A stretch of 64,000 bases of DNA, taken from NCBI RefSeq assembly GCF_031755915.1, contig NC_083383.1:24902501-24966500 (forward strand), in the 5' to 3' direction. This stretch comes from Ziziphus jujuba. Lineage: Eukaryota; Streptophyta; Magnoliopsida; Rosales; Rhamnaceae. The notes beneath the pieces were generated by a model. That model saw only the letters and a program-made list of their open reading frames with translations. It did no database searches and was not told the DNA's origin. Positions 52,255 through 64,000 of the stretch are shown here, in pieces (the first letter of the stretch is position 1; each line of letters starts with the position of its first letter). Both the position numbers and the translations under genes were made by a program.

Positions 52255-52662
52255 TGTCAGGACCAATCCAAAATTTCTTATTGGAACCCTAGATAAGCCC
52301 TGATATTAAGGGAAACCCTACTGGACCGTCCTATAAAAAAATCCGGTAGCATCTCCTCTAAGAGTTGAGCATGCTCTAAAAATTCATTGCATAAAGACAC
52401 ATTCCAATATCACACCACCTTATTCATCCTACTTTACTACAAAATTTTCCACAATATGCAGCACTTCAATAACAAAGTATAAAAATATATATGCTAGAAA
52501 TAATTTAATAAATAAGAAATACCTTTAAATTTCACGTCCATCCACACTATCCACTTGGCATATTACTACATTTCAATACCATTTTATAAATATACCAATG
52601 CATAATGTAGATAGTAGGGTAATAACACAATAATAATAATAGTAATATTAATAACAATAATA

Positions 52663-52870
52663 GCATAACTTGCTTAAAAGCTACCACACTTGCCCAAATG
52701 CTAACATACTTGCCCAAATGCTTTCAGACTTGCCTAAATACTATTATACTTGTCCGAAGGCTATCATACTTATCCAAAAACTATCATATTTGCTCGAAGG
52801 CTTTCATATTTATCCGAAGGCTATCATATTTGATCGAAGGCTATCATATTGCCCAATGGCTACCGTATAA
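52663..52870 (+). repeat. 20-bp minisatellite inside solo LTR 3
   Basis: About ten units of the form gctatcatacttgcccgaag, each 20 bp (one 18 and one 19), lie head to tail with drift in the second half of the unit. Solo LTRs 1 and 2 have no counterpart. Confidence 0.85.
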
Positions 52871-52877
52871 TAATAAT

Positions 52878-52911
<34 letters not shown>

Positions 52912-53330
52912 GTTAATAACAATAATGATAAAAATAATCATAATAAATAATAATAATAAATATAATAATAATTAGCAATAATGATAATAATAATTATAAG
53001 AAAAATAATGACAATTAATAACGATGATGATGATAATAATAATAATAATAATAACAATTACGATAATAATTAACAACAATATCAATTATAAATAATAATA
53101 ATGATAAAAATAATAACAATAATAATAATAATAATAATAATAAAATAATAATAATAATAACAATAACAATATTAATAACAATAATAATAATAAAAAGTAA
53201 AAGTAATAATAATAATAATAATAGTAAATAAGTCATTAAGGACAAATAATAATAATAATCTCATAACAATTTATAATTTTAATAAAAATAATAATAATAA
53301 CAAACAAGGGTAATAATAGAAATCATAATC
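52871..53330 (+). repeat. Expanded AAT/ATT simple repeats in solo LTR 3
   Basis: Almost continuous aat/aac/aag triplets with short interruptions run over about 460 bp. The LTR 1 and LTR 2 counterparts are under 100 bp. The overlapping 76-aa leucine/isoleucine frame is a by-product. Confidence 0.85.
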
Positions 53331-54641
53331 ATGAGTTAATAAAATAAAATAAAATAAAATAAAGTAAAATAAAAATTTAAAATTATAAATATACTATAAA
53401 ATATGCAGACTCGTAGCGGAAGTATGTACGATATCATATAACATATTAATATATGATCCCATGATATCAGCTGTCGTAGGTACGTTACTACCATTATGAT
53501 ATGGGGTGATTGCCTATAATTGCCGTCTGACCCCCTGACTCACAAGCAGCAGAGTTACAAAGCTAAGTTATTCATGGACCAAATTGGATCATTGCCCTCA
53601 TATGGTGTGGTGCATATAAACATAACATAATATATATATGTTTATATGAAAAAGATACTTGATGCATCATACGATATACCAATGTGCCAAACAATACTTA
53701 GTGTCCCGAGCACTACCTAACGGGGAGATTAAAGAGAGAACCTGCAATTGATCACCTTGGCATCCTGCAGTGCCGATTGCTAATAACTGGCCATGGCTAA
53801 ACTATCACCTTTTGATCGAAGAGGGGGTGGCTGATGTTCACCATGCACTATATTTGCCATACCTCGGACCCATAGCTCCCATAGGATAATGATACATATA
53901 TACACACTAATCTATTAACAGCCATCCTAGTTAAGGGGAAGATGACTGGTGCTTACTCTGTATTACACCTACCTACCATCGCTCACCACAGCTTACAAGA
54001 GGCGACCATGAATATAACTTGCTCGGTGATTCATAACATGGTAAACAACCATCCTGTAGTCAAGGAGAGGGGCGATTGATGCACTAGTTATTTTTTATTT
54101 TTTTATTTTTTAATTATTTTTTAATTATTTTTATGATGATACGTGGCACCATCACTTGGTGACACATGACACTATCATTTGGTGACACGTGACACTCATT
54201 AAGGCTCTTCTAAATATTCCACTACCTAGTAAAATCAGTTCCAGAAAAATTACGCACGAATTTATAGACCCGTAACTTTTCAATCTTAAGTTCAAATTAA
54301 GCGTGCCTCCAGTTTACAGACTCATATTGACGAGCATGGTCACATAGTACATGAGCAAACATCAAAATTCATATAGATAAAATTTCAACCCTCGGCTTGT
54401 CGATCAATTTTAATCGCATCATATTTGGACCATAACTTTTATTCTTAACTCCGATTCTAACGTACTACTAGTCTACGAATTCGTGTCGATGAGTACTTTT
54501 CCATAGTACGTTGGTCAATAAAAAATTCCTTTCACAATAAAAAAGTCAACCATAGAATCCATTTGGTCAAACCCAGTCAATTTTGGTCAAATTTGGTCAA
54601 AATTTCAAACTCGAGGCATTTTCTTAGGTTGGGGTGTTACA

Positions 54642-54772
54642 TATGTGATCTTCACATACAAACTTAGCCTTTAATGGGTTCATTGTTTTTTATTTAACTT
54701 ATATAGAGGTCGTATTTTTTAAAGCATATGTTATGGCATCCATTAATTTCATAGTTTTATAATAATAACTTA
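54642..54772 (+). repeat. Left inverted arm, inner part
   Basis: This segment resumes the arm after solo LTR 3 and pairs with about 61352-61488 in the opposite orientation. It contains gtgatcttcaca, cctttaatgg, agcatatg and ttataataataa. Similarity ends near 54772. Confidence 0.75.
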
Positions 54773-54959
54773 GAAGAGATATCCTCCATCTCTTAGACAT
54801 GTGGAAGGGGAAATTTTCATTGCTACTCATATGCTATTACTTTTTGCTAGTTCAATCAAAGTAAAGATACTATTCAATAACTCTTAATGCTTTCATAAAC
54901 TTTTACAATTGATATTCAATATAATAGATGATTGTCCAACATTAGATCTACTTCTTGAG

Positions 54960-55251
54960 TGAACTAGGGATGGACAACCAGGGAGGAGGTTATCCAAGCT
55001 CAAACATGTCTCCTTCAAGTAAGTGGTTCATTAACTTGGAATGATCATCTTTCCAATAGACCAGCTGACCTGTTGGTTAAGAAGTTTATTTCTCTCAATT
55101 GTGATTTATGTTTTAACTTTTTTAATGTTTCTAGCCTTTTGATGACATTTGCCCAACTGCTTTGGCTAATGCTTTATCTTTATCTTTGTAATTTTTTTTG
55201 TATCTTCCTTTTGGATGCTTTTTTATGCTTAATAGCAATCTTATTTTATCA

Positions 55252-55287
<36 letters not shown>
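54960..55287 (+). pseudogene. LINE 3' end with (AAT)n tail
   Basis: The frame reads LTWNDHLSNRPADLLVKK, like the C-terminal end of a LINE RNase H domain. An untranslated tail follows and ends in about twelve AAT units (55249-55287), the usual 3' tail of many plant LINEs. It lies between the two inverted arms and is probably a nested insertion. Confidence 0.6.
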
Positions 55288-55290
<3 letters not shown>

Positions 55291-56640
55291 ATTAATAGAT
55301 GGTCATGAGAACAATTGTTTCATAAATTTAGATACTAATCCATATTCATTGTGTGACATTCAATAATATAAATTTTTGAATCTTATAAGTTCTCTATTCC
55401 AAGCCAATAATGAGATTGAATGTGGTATTAGCAACTTAATTTGAAGCAGTTCGAGTATTTTCTTATTTTTTTGTTAGGCATGTCAAAGTGTTCCAAGCTG
55501 AGACTTTGATTAAATGTAGTTTAATGATCTCTTTATTTTTTACTTTTTTTCTTCTTCATCAATGTCCAAATAAAAAATAAAAAAAAGTATGAAAGTTAAA
55601 GTTACTAATTAATATAGAATTTAACTATTTGATCTCTCTGTTTTTTCAAGTATCTTTCATATTTAACTTAATAGTATTTTCATAGTCATCAGAAAACATA
55701 TGAGAAAATTAGACATTTAACATAATGCCATTGTCACTACCAAAAAAAGAAAAGAAAAGAAAAAAAGAGCCCTCTAAAAGCTGGTTCCTATAAAAAGACA
55801 AAATAAGCCTTCAAAATCTACTTCCAATCTATTTGCTGTAGTTGTTTGTCCCATCTTCCCTTCCAAAATTTTTGTCAATCCATATACCACATTACAAATT
55901 AATTTAGAGTATTAGACAATCGTGAATGATAAAAATTAGTGAAGTAAAAAGAAACACACTTGAAGATATTACAAGTTCATAATTATTGTAAAAGTATGTA
56001 TATATAAAATACTTGAAAATTTCTTTCAAAAATAGGTATAGAATTAGTTTGGTAATTTATTCCAAACCCTTGTCCATTAACTTAAGTAGAAGAAACACAA
56101 CATATTTCATTTAATCCATTTAGAAAGGTTTCTTCAACTTCAAAGTTTAAGATCCTATATACCTGATATAAAAAAAGTACCAAAATAATTAATAAAATAA
56201 GTCAACATCAAATATAATATAATAAAATAAAATTACATAATGGATACTTATATTTGTATGGGAAAATGTTTAAAATGTACCATGAGATTCACTACTATTC
56301 TCGAATTGAAAGACTTTAGAATCCTATAAAGAAACAAACATAAGTCATAAGTCAAATTATTTTAACATAAATAATTCTTATGTAACCATTAATCTATACC
56401 TTAAGCATATTACTCTCTTGTGTTCCAAAAGTTTTAAAATTATAGTAAGATAAAGATTTTTCATCAATGACCACTGCAAAATCTTGTTCAAGTTTCATTT
56501 TTCTAGATTTCTACAAAATATATAAAGTAGCCATAGCAATAATAAATAGCAGTTAATAAAATATTCTTTGAACATATAAGTATCATATATATATATATAT
56601 GTAATTTTTTTATGTTACAAACCTACATTCCCTTTTCTTT
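55288..56640. other. AT-rich spacer
   Basis: No gene is recognised. Only short poly(A/T) and (TA)n tracts are visible. Confidence 0.5.
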
Positions 56641-56649
56641 TTGTTTTTT

Positions 56650-59470
56650 CCTAACAATTTATTCAGCTTTAGACTACTTCCTTTTGAAAGGAAGACGACC
56701 CTTACTTTGAGTTGTTGGGGTGAGAAGGTTATGACCAAGAGCAAGCTAGCTTGAAGTGTTAGCAACAAACAAGCTTTTGGTGATGCTCTTGGGAATGGTT
56801 GTGTGTGAGTTGTGTTTTTAGGTTTTGGTTATGGTGTTTTCTGGTTTTTAGGGTTCCTAGAGTGTTCTAAGGTGTTGAAGAAGAGATAAGAAGAAGGGGA
56901 CCACGTTGCTTTTGAAAAATGAGGCTTGGATGTTTAGCCATTTCATTCATTTTACAATATAAGCTTGAAATTACAACTAGTTCACACATGCCAAGCATGT
57001 GAGCTTACAAAATGAGTAAAGTATTTGAAATTTAAAAAAGTAAAATGGTCAACACCTAACTTTTCATACACAAAAGAGTCAAAAACCAGCTGCAACATGT
57101 CTATTCCAAATATAGTAAAAAGTGGCACATGGTTTTGAACTAAGTTCCTATTGTTTAACTAGTTTGGGTAAACAACCAAACTAGCTTCACCTACTTAGTT
57201 CCCCTTTGTATCTGCTTATGAAACTTGGTTTGAAGCATCCTTGGTCATCAATAAATATTGTTCCAAGAGCTAGGAAAGTTTTGGAACCGGATCATGGGCC
57301 AAACAGCTCCAAAGCTGACCCATACTCTGCAGACTGGGCCCATCAGATACAGCAATCTGTTTGGAATAGAAAATGGACTTTCCCATGTCATTTGGACCAA
57401 GGTGTGCATGCTAGCCGGTGACATGCACCATCAAGTGGCAAAATTGCCACACTTCAACATGAGTTACCCTCGGAGTAAGAACTTTACCACCACTTTTATT
57501 TGAAACATCATTATGCTTCAAACCATTTAATGCCTCATTACACATATAGGAACATCCATTCATGGAAATTTCATTGTCAATTTCTTTTTCATATCATAAA
57601 TTAGATCCATTACCAAGTTACACCTGTCATCATTATCAGTTGCTAAACTGCAACTTCACAAAAAGACTTGCATATCTTATCAATATGACATACTTCAGGC
57701 ATGCTGGTTAAATCAATATAATTTATATTTACTTTAGTATGATATCTTTTCACATCCTTCCCCCATCATCTTAAAATATACACATCAGGAATACAATTTA
57801 TTTATTATTATTTTTTTTATGAATTAACACTACAATCGCATGCCAGCATAATACGCCTTTAAACTCAAATAGTCGACAACTACAAGCAACCTCAGATTTC
57901 TCTTCATTAAAGCACACAATGAAGGAAATACATCAACTCGTTTATCTAATCATTACATCTTCATTCACTACAAATTAATATCAATTTACTGCAACCTCCT
58001 TATTAAAAGATAACTCACAATAAATTTTTCCTGCCAGCTCTTGTTGAAATCCTTTGAACTTTATAGTAGTATAAACACTTTGATATTGTTTCTCAATGTC
58101 ATCTTGAAATATGCAAGGGATAAATGGAATCTTCATGATTTTTCGTTTCAACTTTATCTCTTAAAGCGTTATCTTATTGTTCCACAAATTGTTTTAAAGA
58201 AGTTTTTGAATTCACATACCTATCAAAAACTGCATTCATACTCTCACTATGTTGTGTAGTAGACATACCTATCCAAAAAGTATTCTTTACAAATACTGGC
58301 ACCCAACGTTGCCTTTCATTATACAATTTAGTTAGCAAGTCATTGGCTTGAAGAGAATACATGGCAATAAATCTACTTCAGCGATCTTCAAATTCAATCT
58401 GCGATAAAGAATCATAAACAACATTATGTAAAGCAAACTTGATACTCACATACTACTTGTAGCTTTTCAACCTTTCAGGTATTTTCTTCATTATATGCTG
58501 TAAGCACACCTACGTTGTGCACAAGGAAAAATAATTTCAATTACATTTTGCATGACTTTATCCTAATCAATAATTATCACATTTAGAGCGCGGTCATACA
58601 TATATGAAAGCCAACATTGAAACAAGCATATAAATATTTTTGTATCCTCATTTGATATTAGTCGACATCCAAATAATGTTGACAGTCCATGATGGTTGAC
58701 TCCCACAAAAGGCAAAAGGCATGTCATATTTATTTGTTAAATATGTAGTATCAAATGTCACATCATCCCCGAATTCTTTATATGCAGTCCTACTCTTTGC
58801 ATCTGTCCAAAATAAATTTTTTATTTGACCCTCATCATCTAAATCCATTGCATAAAAGAAATCTGAATTTTCAACTTGCATTTTCAAAAACTAATTTACA
58901 ATTGCAGTAGCATCTCCTTCCCTTAGCCTTAACCATCTGATCTTATCTATATAACTTCTAAAATTCTTCTCTATAAATGCCAAATTATTATATCCTCCTG
59001 CTTCAACCACTAAAAATTGAAATTCTTGTTTGGCCTTATTCCAGCTTTATCATTTATTTCCAACTTCCTTTGCATATATGGCTTCATCACTCTATAACTT
59101 TTGTAATATTGAGTTTTACTTGGAGTACTTAATTTATGTTTATGCTCAAAAAAGATAAGCAAACTTGCCACTTTCCATCAGAACATATAGCAGCTTTAAG
59201 TCTTGTCAAACATTCTGTTTTTGTCACTGGATGCATTCTAAAATTGTTTCTTGATTTACGTTGACATGAGCAAGCAAATGTGATGTATTTCAACTTTCCA
59301 TCATCTCCTTTACTTGATGTTCTCTTGCAAGTTTCAAATCCATTCTTCTTTCCATACAGTTTATACTATTCCTTTAACTCATCAATCGAGTCAAATAACA
59401 TTCCAACTTTAGGCTTTTCTACACCTTCTAGGTCTTCTACATTTGTTGTATTCTCTATATATTTGATATA
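56650..59470 (-). pseudogene. FAR1/FHY3-family (MULE transposase-derived) pseudogene
   Basis: The minus strand holds, in order, a FAR1 DNA-binding region (PKVGMLFDSIDELKE, stop, YKLYGKKNGFETCKR near 59430-59330; KLKYITFACSCQRKSRNN near 59290). Then comes LEINDKAGI near 59040. The MULE transposase core follows: FFYAMDLDDEGQIKNLFW and EFGDDVTFDTTYLTNKYDMP (58860-58700). After it come an IMKKIPERLKSYK piece (about 58490) and FWIGMSTTQHSESMNAVFDR with YVNSKTSLKQFVEQ (58280-58174). A possible C-terminal GRLPFKRK lies near 56690. The order matches FRS5-like proteins. Several stops and frame changes break it. FAR1 proteins descend from Mutator-like transposases, and this copy lies between inverted arms, so a transposon origin is likely. 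Confidence 0.85.
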
Positions 59471-61351
59471 CTACTTTAATTAATTATTGTTAATATAATT
59501 AAATAAAAGACAATCAAAACTCAATATAAGTTAAACTTAATTCTAAAAAGAAGTAATATCATAAGAGTTTAATCATAAACATATCTCAATCACATTTTCA
59601 GATTTTAATAGGTCATTTTAGAACATATCTGACTCAAACTCTTCCACTTTTTCAAAGGATTGATAAGTTTTTTGATCATTTAAGTGTGTTTCAATGCCAT
59701 TTAGTTCTAGAAAGGCATAAACAAAGAGAGGAAAATATTAATAACATGTAATATAAATAATATAATAGACTTTAGAAGAAGTTGTTATTCCATATGTTGA
59801 AAACAGTATATAATACAATAATTAAGTAAAAATATAAATAGATAAAAACATGATAAGATTGTTTAGGCTATAAAATAAATCATTGTCTTATTTTCAAAAC
59901 TAAAATTTCAAGCATGATAATTCAACTAGAAGTTTTTATCTATTTTAAAAGAAAAAAAATTGTATAAAATTTCATGAGAAAAGTTCAATCAATCATGATA
60001 GATAAGCATGAAAATTTTAAATTTAAATAAAAAGACATAGAAGAAGAGTATAGCTCTTAAATACAAAATTTAACTTAAAAAAGATGCCCTTGGTTATAGA
60101 ATATTTGTTACCATTTTGATAAGTGTTTAACTTTTAACAACATCAAAAAAATAATAGTAATAACTACATACAATCATGGCTTCCACTATGTGAGAATCAC
60201 GTGAAAATCACACACACATATTGTGATAGTAGTATGGTATTATAAAGCAACACTAAAACCTCCCAAAAAAAAAAAAGTTGGATTGGATCATCAATATTTT
60301 CTAACTTAAGCATTATTACATACACAAAATAAGCAAAATGATCTATTAATAAAGAAGCATATACAAAGCTAAATTACTTAACTGTTAGTTTTATTCATTT
60401 ACAAATAAACCTGTACATAAATCCCCTACTATCTAATAAACAAAGAGACTCCTAGTGATTTCAGAGAACTACAAATTAGAAAACAAAAAAAAAAAAAAGG
60501 TCAAAAAAGAAGTATGAACAATATAAAAGAAAATAAATGAAGGTGTAAAGGCAAAAAACATTATAGTTGGCTAGCTATCCTTCATATATGGATAAGAACC
60601 ATGTGATTCTTTTTACTTGAAAGTGAGATAAGCCTAGACAAACCTAATTTAAGATCTCACAAAGTTCATAAGGACCAATTTGTCTGAGGAAACCTAAATA
60701 TATAAACAATGCCATACCAGCTTCTAGTAAAGTCATGGCATAGTACATCTAAATTCAAAAGAGAATATTACACACTCAGATTGCCTAAATACATAAAAGA
60801 TGAGCATTATCTCGAACAAGGAGAAGAAGAAAACAGGAGAACCAAAAGGGAACACCAAAACTACTAGCTAATAAGTAAATATAATGGGCTATCCTAATAA
60901 AGTAGCATACAATGCTAAATTTGCACCATTTCTTAACTCACATGCTATTTTCAATGCCAATTTTAGTGGCATGAAAAATAAAGATTACAGTAAGGAAACC
61001 AAGGAATATGTGTTGTTTCTTGAAGTAACAAGGAATAATAATAATAATAATAAAATATATTTGGAAGTGTGGAAATCCATGGTTTACTTAGAAAAATAGG
61101 ACATGAAGTCTTTTGTTTTTGTTTTTCTTTATGCCTTTATGATTAAAAGCTTGTTCTAGATACAATTGTGGACTAGTAGACTAAATTTAAAATAATCTAG
61201 TACAATCATACATCTTAAATAGATACTTAAGTTTCTATATAATTTAGTTTCCGGAAAAAAAAAAAGTTAAAGAAATAGAGAATGCATTCAATTGTTAGGT
61301 TTGATTTTGGAGTTCCTTGCAATAGAAGAAGTTTAAAGTTTAATCAATTTT
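59471..61351. other. AT-rich spacer inside the candidate Mutator-like element
   Basis: No gene is recognised. It contains short A-rich tracts and an (AAT)n run at about 61034-61051. Confidence 0.5.
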
Positions 61352-62032
61352 AACCAAATTATTATTATAAAATCTTGGAAATTAATGGATGTCATAGCAT
61401 ATGCTTTAAACAAACATGACTTCTATATAAGTTAAACAAAAAATAATGAATCCATTAAAGGCTAAGCTTACTCTGTGAAGATCACATAGCTTCAATTTCT
61501 ATAAAGATATATGGAAGCTAAAGAAGTTAAAGGAAACTTCGAAAAGCATTAGATGCATAGCAGAAGGTTTCAATTAACATAAATTTATTTTTCATCTATT
61601 GGAGTTTCAGTAGGTTTTGCTCACATTTAGTAATCACAATACAAAAGGCCGAGAGAGAAAATAATGAAAAAACTCTGAAAAAAATACCAAAAATATTGGG
61701 TTCACTAGCATTGCCTCACTTTTGAAAAACTTTACCTTGTGGATCTTCTTCTAGTTGTTGCTGTTGTTGATTTGTGTTTGGATCTAACATGCTTATCACC
61801 ACTTGAAAGAAGATACCATGAATGATAGTATTTTTTTTTATTTTTTTTCCTAAAGTTGTGGCCAGTAGAGAGGAGGTTGGTGTGTGAAGGTGTGGCAACA
61901 ATGCACAAAAGCCTTCAGCTTCCCAAGGAGACTTGAACGCCATACCCATTCATGTTTTTATTTTTTTAATTTTTTATAAAAAAAATCTAATAGGATATCT
62001 AATAAAATATTAAGATTGGATATTTTGTTAAT
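61352..62032 (-). repeat. Right inverted arm with the empty LTR site
   Basis: This is the inverted counterpart of 51690-52254 plus 54642-54772, about 680 bp. The single acata at 61484-61488 is the unoccupied version of the TATGT target of solo LTR 3, so the arms already existed when the LTR inserted. A 77-aa open frame in the arm has no family resemblance and is not conserved in the other arm. Confidence 0.8.
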
Positions 62033-64000
62033 AAACTAGTATTGATATGACAATAATGTGGATTTTTTAGTTGGATGCCACATTAAATTCTATCTCATCT
62101 CAGTAACTTCTTGGTATAAATTGTTGGTATCCCTATCATTATTGTAAGTTTAAATCTTTTTTATTTTATTTTTTATATTATATTTGTAGAGTTTGGAATT
62201 CAAAATCAATTATTGGATAATAAAAGGAATAATACTAAAACTAATAAATATATTGACTAAGATCTATACCCAGTACTATATAACCATAATATCTGATTAA
62301 CTTATATTTAATTATGTTTATCCTTTTGTAAAATGAGGTTGACCACTTATACCTACTATTAACACTAACGCAATCTTTTCCTTTTGTTAAGGTTGGTTAA
62401 AAACAAAGGGAAAAAAAACTAGGGCAGAGAAAAAAAAAAAAAAAAAAACCTTTGAGCGATGGATAAGAATTTAAACGAATTTGAAATTAATTAAATCAAT
62501 TGCATTTAAGTCAAATCTGGATTGTAAAATTTGGAATTTGGAAATTCAATTTAATTTAACAAAGAAATTTTGCATCAAGAAACCTTTTGGTAAAGAATAA
62601 ATATTGATGTTAAAGGATAAGTGTAATATAAAATTGATAATAAAATAATGACATTTGTCATTGATAAATTTTTTTATGAGAATTTATAGTGTCACTACTT
62701 AACCAATTCTATATAGTTCCATTATTAGTTTATATTTTTATTTCCATTTAAAATTATTATTAAAGGCATTTAATAATTAAATTTATTTGAATAATCTCTT
62801 TATACAGTTTTATTCTTCCTTTCAAATTATACATAACATATATTATTCTCTATCTAACTCATATTCCATTATAAATTAGGATTGCAGATACAACAATTAT
62901 ACATAAATTATGGAAGCTGAAAAACATGAAACAACAAAATGTATTTATTTTTTAAATTTATTTTTTATTTCGTGAAATTCAACTTGTTGTAACCCAAACA
63001 TTAAATCCCTATACTTATAACACGCTTAAATGGGAAGAGATATTTATTAAATAGAAAGAATGAAATCAATACTAGCTTATCGTTGACTGTGCTTCCTACT
63101 AACTCCGCCAACCTCAAATGGGTATACTGATTTAGTCGCAGTTGAACCCATAGCTGCTGCCTTTACTCTGCCTACTTGTTGTGCCAATTTGTTGTTTTGT
63201 AATTTTTAGTTTGGACTTTTTTTTTTCCTGCACTTATAACAACAGTTTCCATGGTTAGTCAGGTTGGAACAACATTCTTATGTTTAGTTCTAGTTTGTTG
63301 AAATTCACTTTTTATTTGGAAGTTTAAAACTGAACATTTTTCAATTGTTTAGAAAAATCCATCCGAACATTCTTGTAATATTTGACTCTTATCTATCGAA
63401 CACTATATAAATATACAGATATTAAACACCGTACATTATGAAATATTACAATTGAGTTTCCTCCAACCAAACATGATAGTCCTTTTCCAAAGCCTTCTGA
63501 GTTTCCTCCAACCAAACATGATAGTCCTTTTCCAAAGCCTTCTGATTTGTTGTGGAAGGAAGTTTAGCTTCTAGAATTGTGGAATAAGGTTTAGGCATTT
63601 GATATGTGAATTATTTGTAAAAGATGCATAATTTTGGAGATTGTATGAATTGAAGATATTTTAGATATTAAAAATATTATATTAAATAATTTTATATATA
63701 TTGTAGATTTAAATGATAATGTATAAATAATATAACTGCATAAATTCCTTTTGAAATTGTAAAAATAATTTTTATTTTTTGATAAAATAGTTATTTTTTT
63801 TATTATAACTTTAAAAGAGGTAATTTTTTATCTCTGTCAAAATTTGAATTCGGAACTTGTATTTCAAATAATTTTATCTCTAAACTAAGCCAAAAAGTAT
63901 AAAATTTTAAAATTTTTAAAATTTTAATAGATTAGTTGGTAGCTCTAATTTCAAAATTTCAGTTTTTTAATTAATTTTTAATATTAAAATAATTAAATAT
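62033..64000. other. AT-rich spacer
   Basis: No gene is recognised. It contains A tracts and the 45-bp tandem duplication listed separately. Confidence 0.6.
63453..63542 (+). repeat. Perfect 45-bp tandem duplication
   Basis: The unit starting tgagtttcctccaaccaaac and ending ccaaagccttc occurs at 63453-63497 and again, without a mismatch, at 63498-63542. The perfect identity implies a recent event. Confidence 0.95.

Larger units (their letters stand above)
52255..54641 (+). mobile_element. Solo LTR 3 (same family, most diverged), 2387 bp
   Basis: It starts TGTCAGGACCAATCC and ends GTTGGGGTGTTACA, with the perfect 5-bp duplication TATGT (52250-52254 and 54642-54646). It keeps the family order: an AAT-rich stretch, the tgtcccgagca / gaggggg core (53690-53830), ACGTGGC (54141-54147), CACGTGAC (54187-54194) and the paired ataactttt module (about 54271 and 54430). 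The AAT-rich part has expanded to about 0.7 kb (52620-53330), and a 20-bp minisatellite has arisen in it. The unoccupied site survives in the right inverted arm at 61484-61488. Confidence 0.92.

Noticed and set aside
52641..52916. Regular 20-bp repeats as a CRISPR array
   Set aside because: Units are directly contiguous with no unique spacers, and they lie inside a plant LTR. This is a minisatellite.
57206..57503. Two overlapping plus-strand frames of 71 and 81 aa
   Set aside because: They have no recognised motif and lie opposite the decayed FAR1 region. They are probably chance frames.
61716..61949. 77-aa frame with a glutamine run
   Set aside because: It lies in the right inverted arm, and the matching left arm does not keep the frame. 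No family resemblance.

Overview
The window is nuclear DNA of a dicot plant. Spliceosomal introns with GT/AG borders, very AT-rich spacers, a D-class MADS-box gene and plant-type UPF3 and AIG1-like genes all point to a eudicot, probably a woody rosid. The species cannot be fixed from the sequence. Three protein-coding genes look intact. UPF3 (nonsense-mediated decay factor, minus strand, 160-7697, 11 coding exons) has its 3' UTR running off the left edge. An AIG1/IAN-type GTPase lies on the plus strand (10773-14185, 5 coding exons). An AGL11/SEEDSTICK-type MADS-box gene lies on the minus strand (33494-40508, 7 coding exons, 222 aa), with a leader exon and GA-rich promoter near 42.2-42.4 kb.

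Between the GTPase and MADS genes lies a block of organelle-derived DNA (about 15.66-27.17 kb). It is a mosaic of short plastid pieces (atpB, ndhF, two pieces of ycf1, rpoC2, psbD) and at least one mitochondrial piece (cox2), joined end to end in both orientations and carrying stop codons. A mitochondrial genome segment that had already captured plastid DNA, later moved to the nucleus, is the simplest reading. Two solo LTRs of one retrotransposon family later inserted into this block. One of them splits atpB. Each has TG...CA ends and a perfect 5-bp target-site duplication.

Farther right the window is mostly decayed accessory DNA. It holds a foldback element (27.37-28.04 kb), an F-box/LRR pseudogene (about 29.98-31.91 kb), a U6 snRNA pseudogene (48.42 kb) and LINE remnants (about 28.25, 49.5-51.1 and 55.0-55.3 kb). 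A FAR1/MULE-transposase pseudogene (about 56.7-59.5 kb) is bracketed by inverted arms of about 0.68 kb, which makes a decayed Mutator-like element plausible. A third solo LTR sits inside the left arm, and the right arm preserves the empty site.

The three intact genes serve unrelated functions: mRNA surveillance, a small membrane GTPase, and ovule and seed identity. They form no operon-like unit. I found no convincing new multi-gene system. The main interest is the insertion history, the organelle mosaic, an unexplained exon-like ORF after the GTPase gene, and the regulatory layout of the AGL11-like gene.
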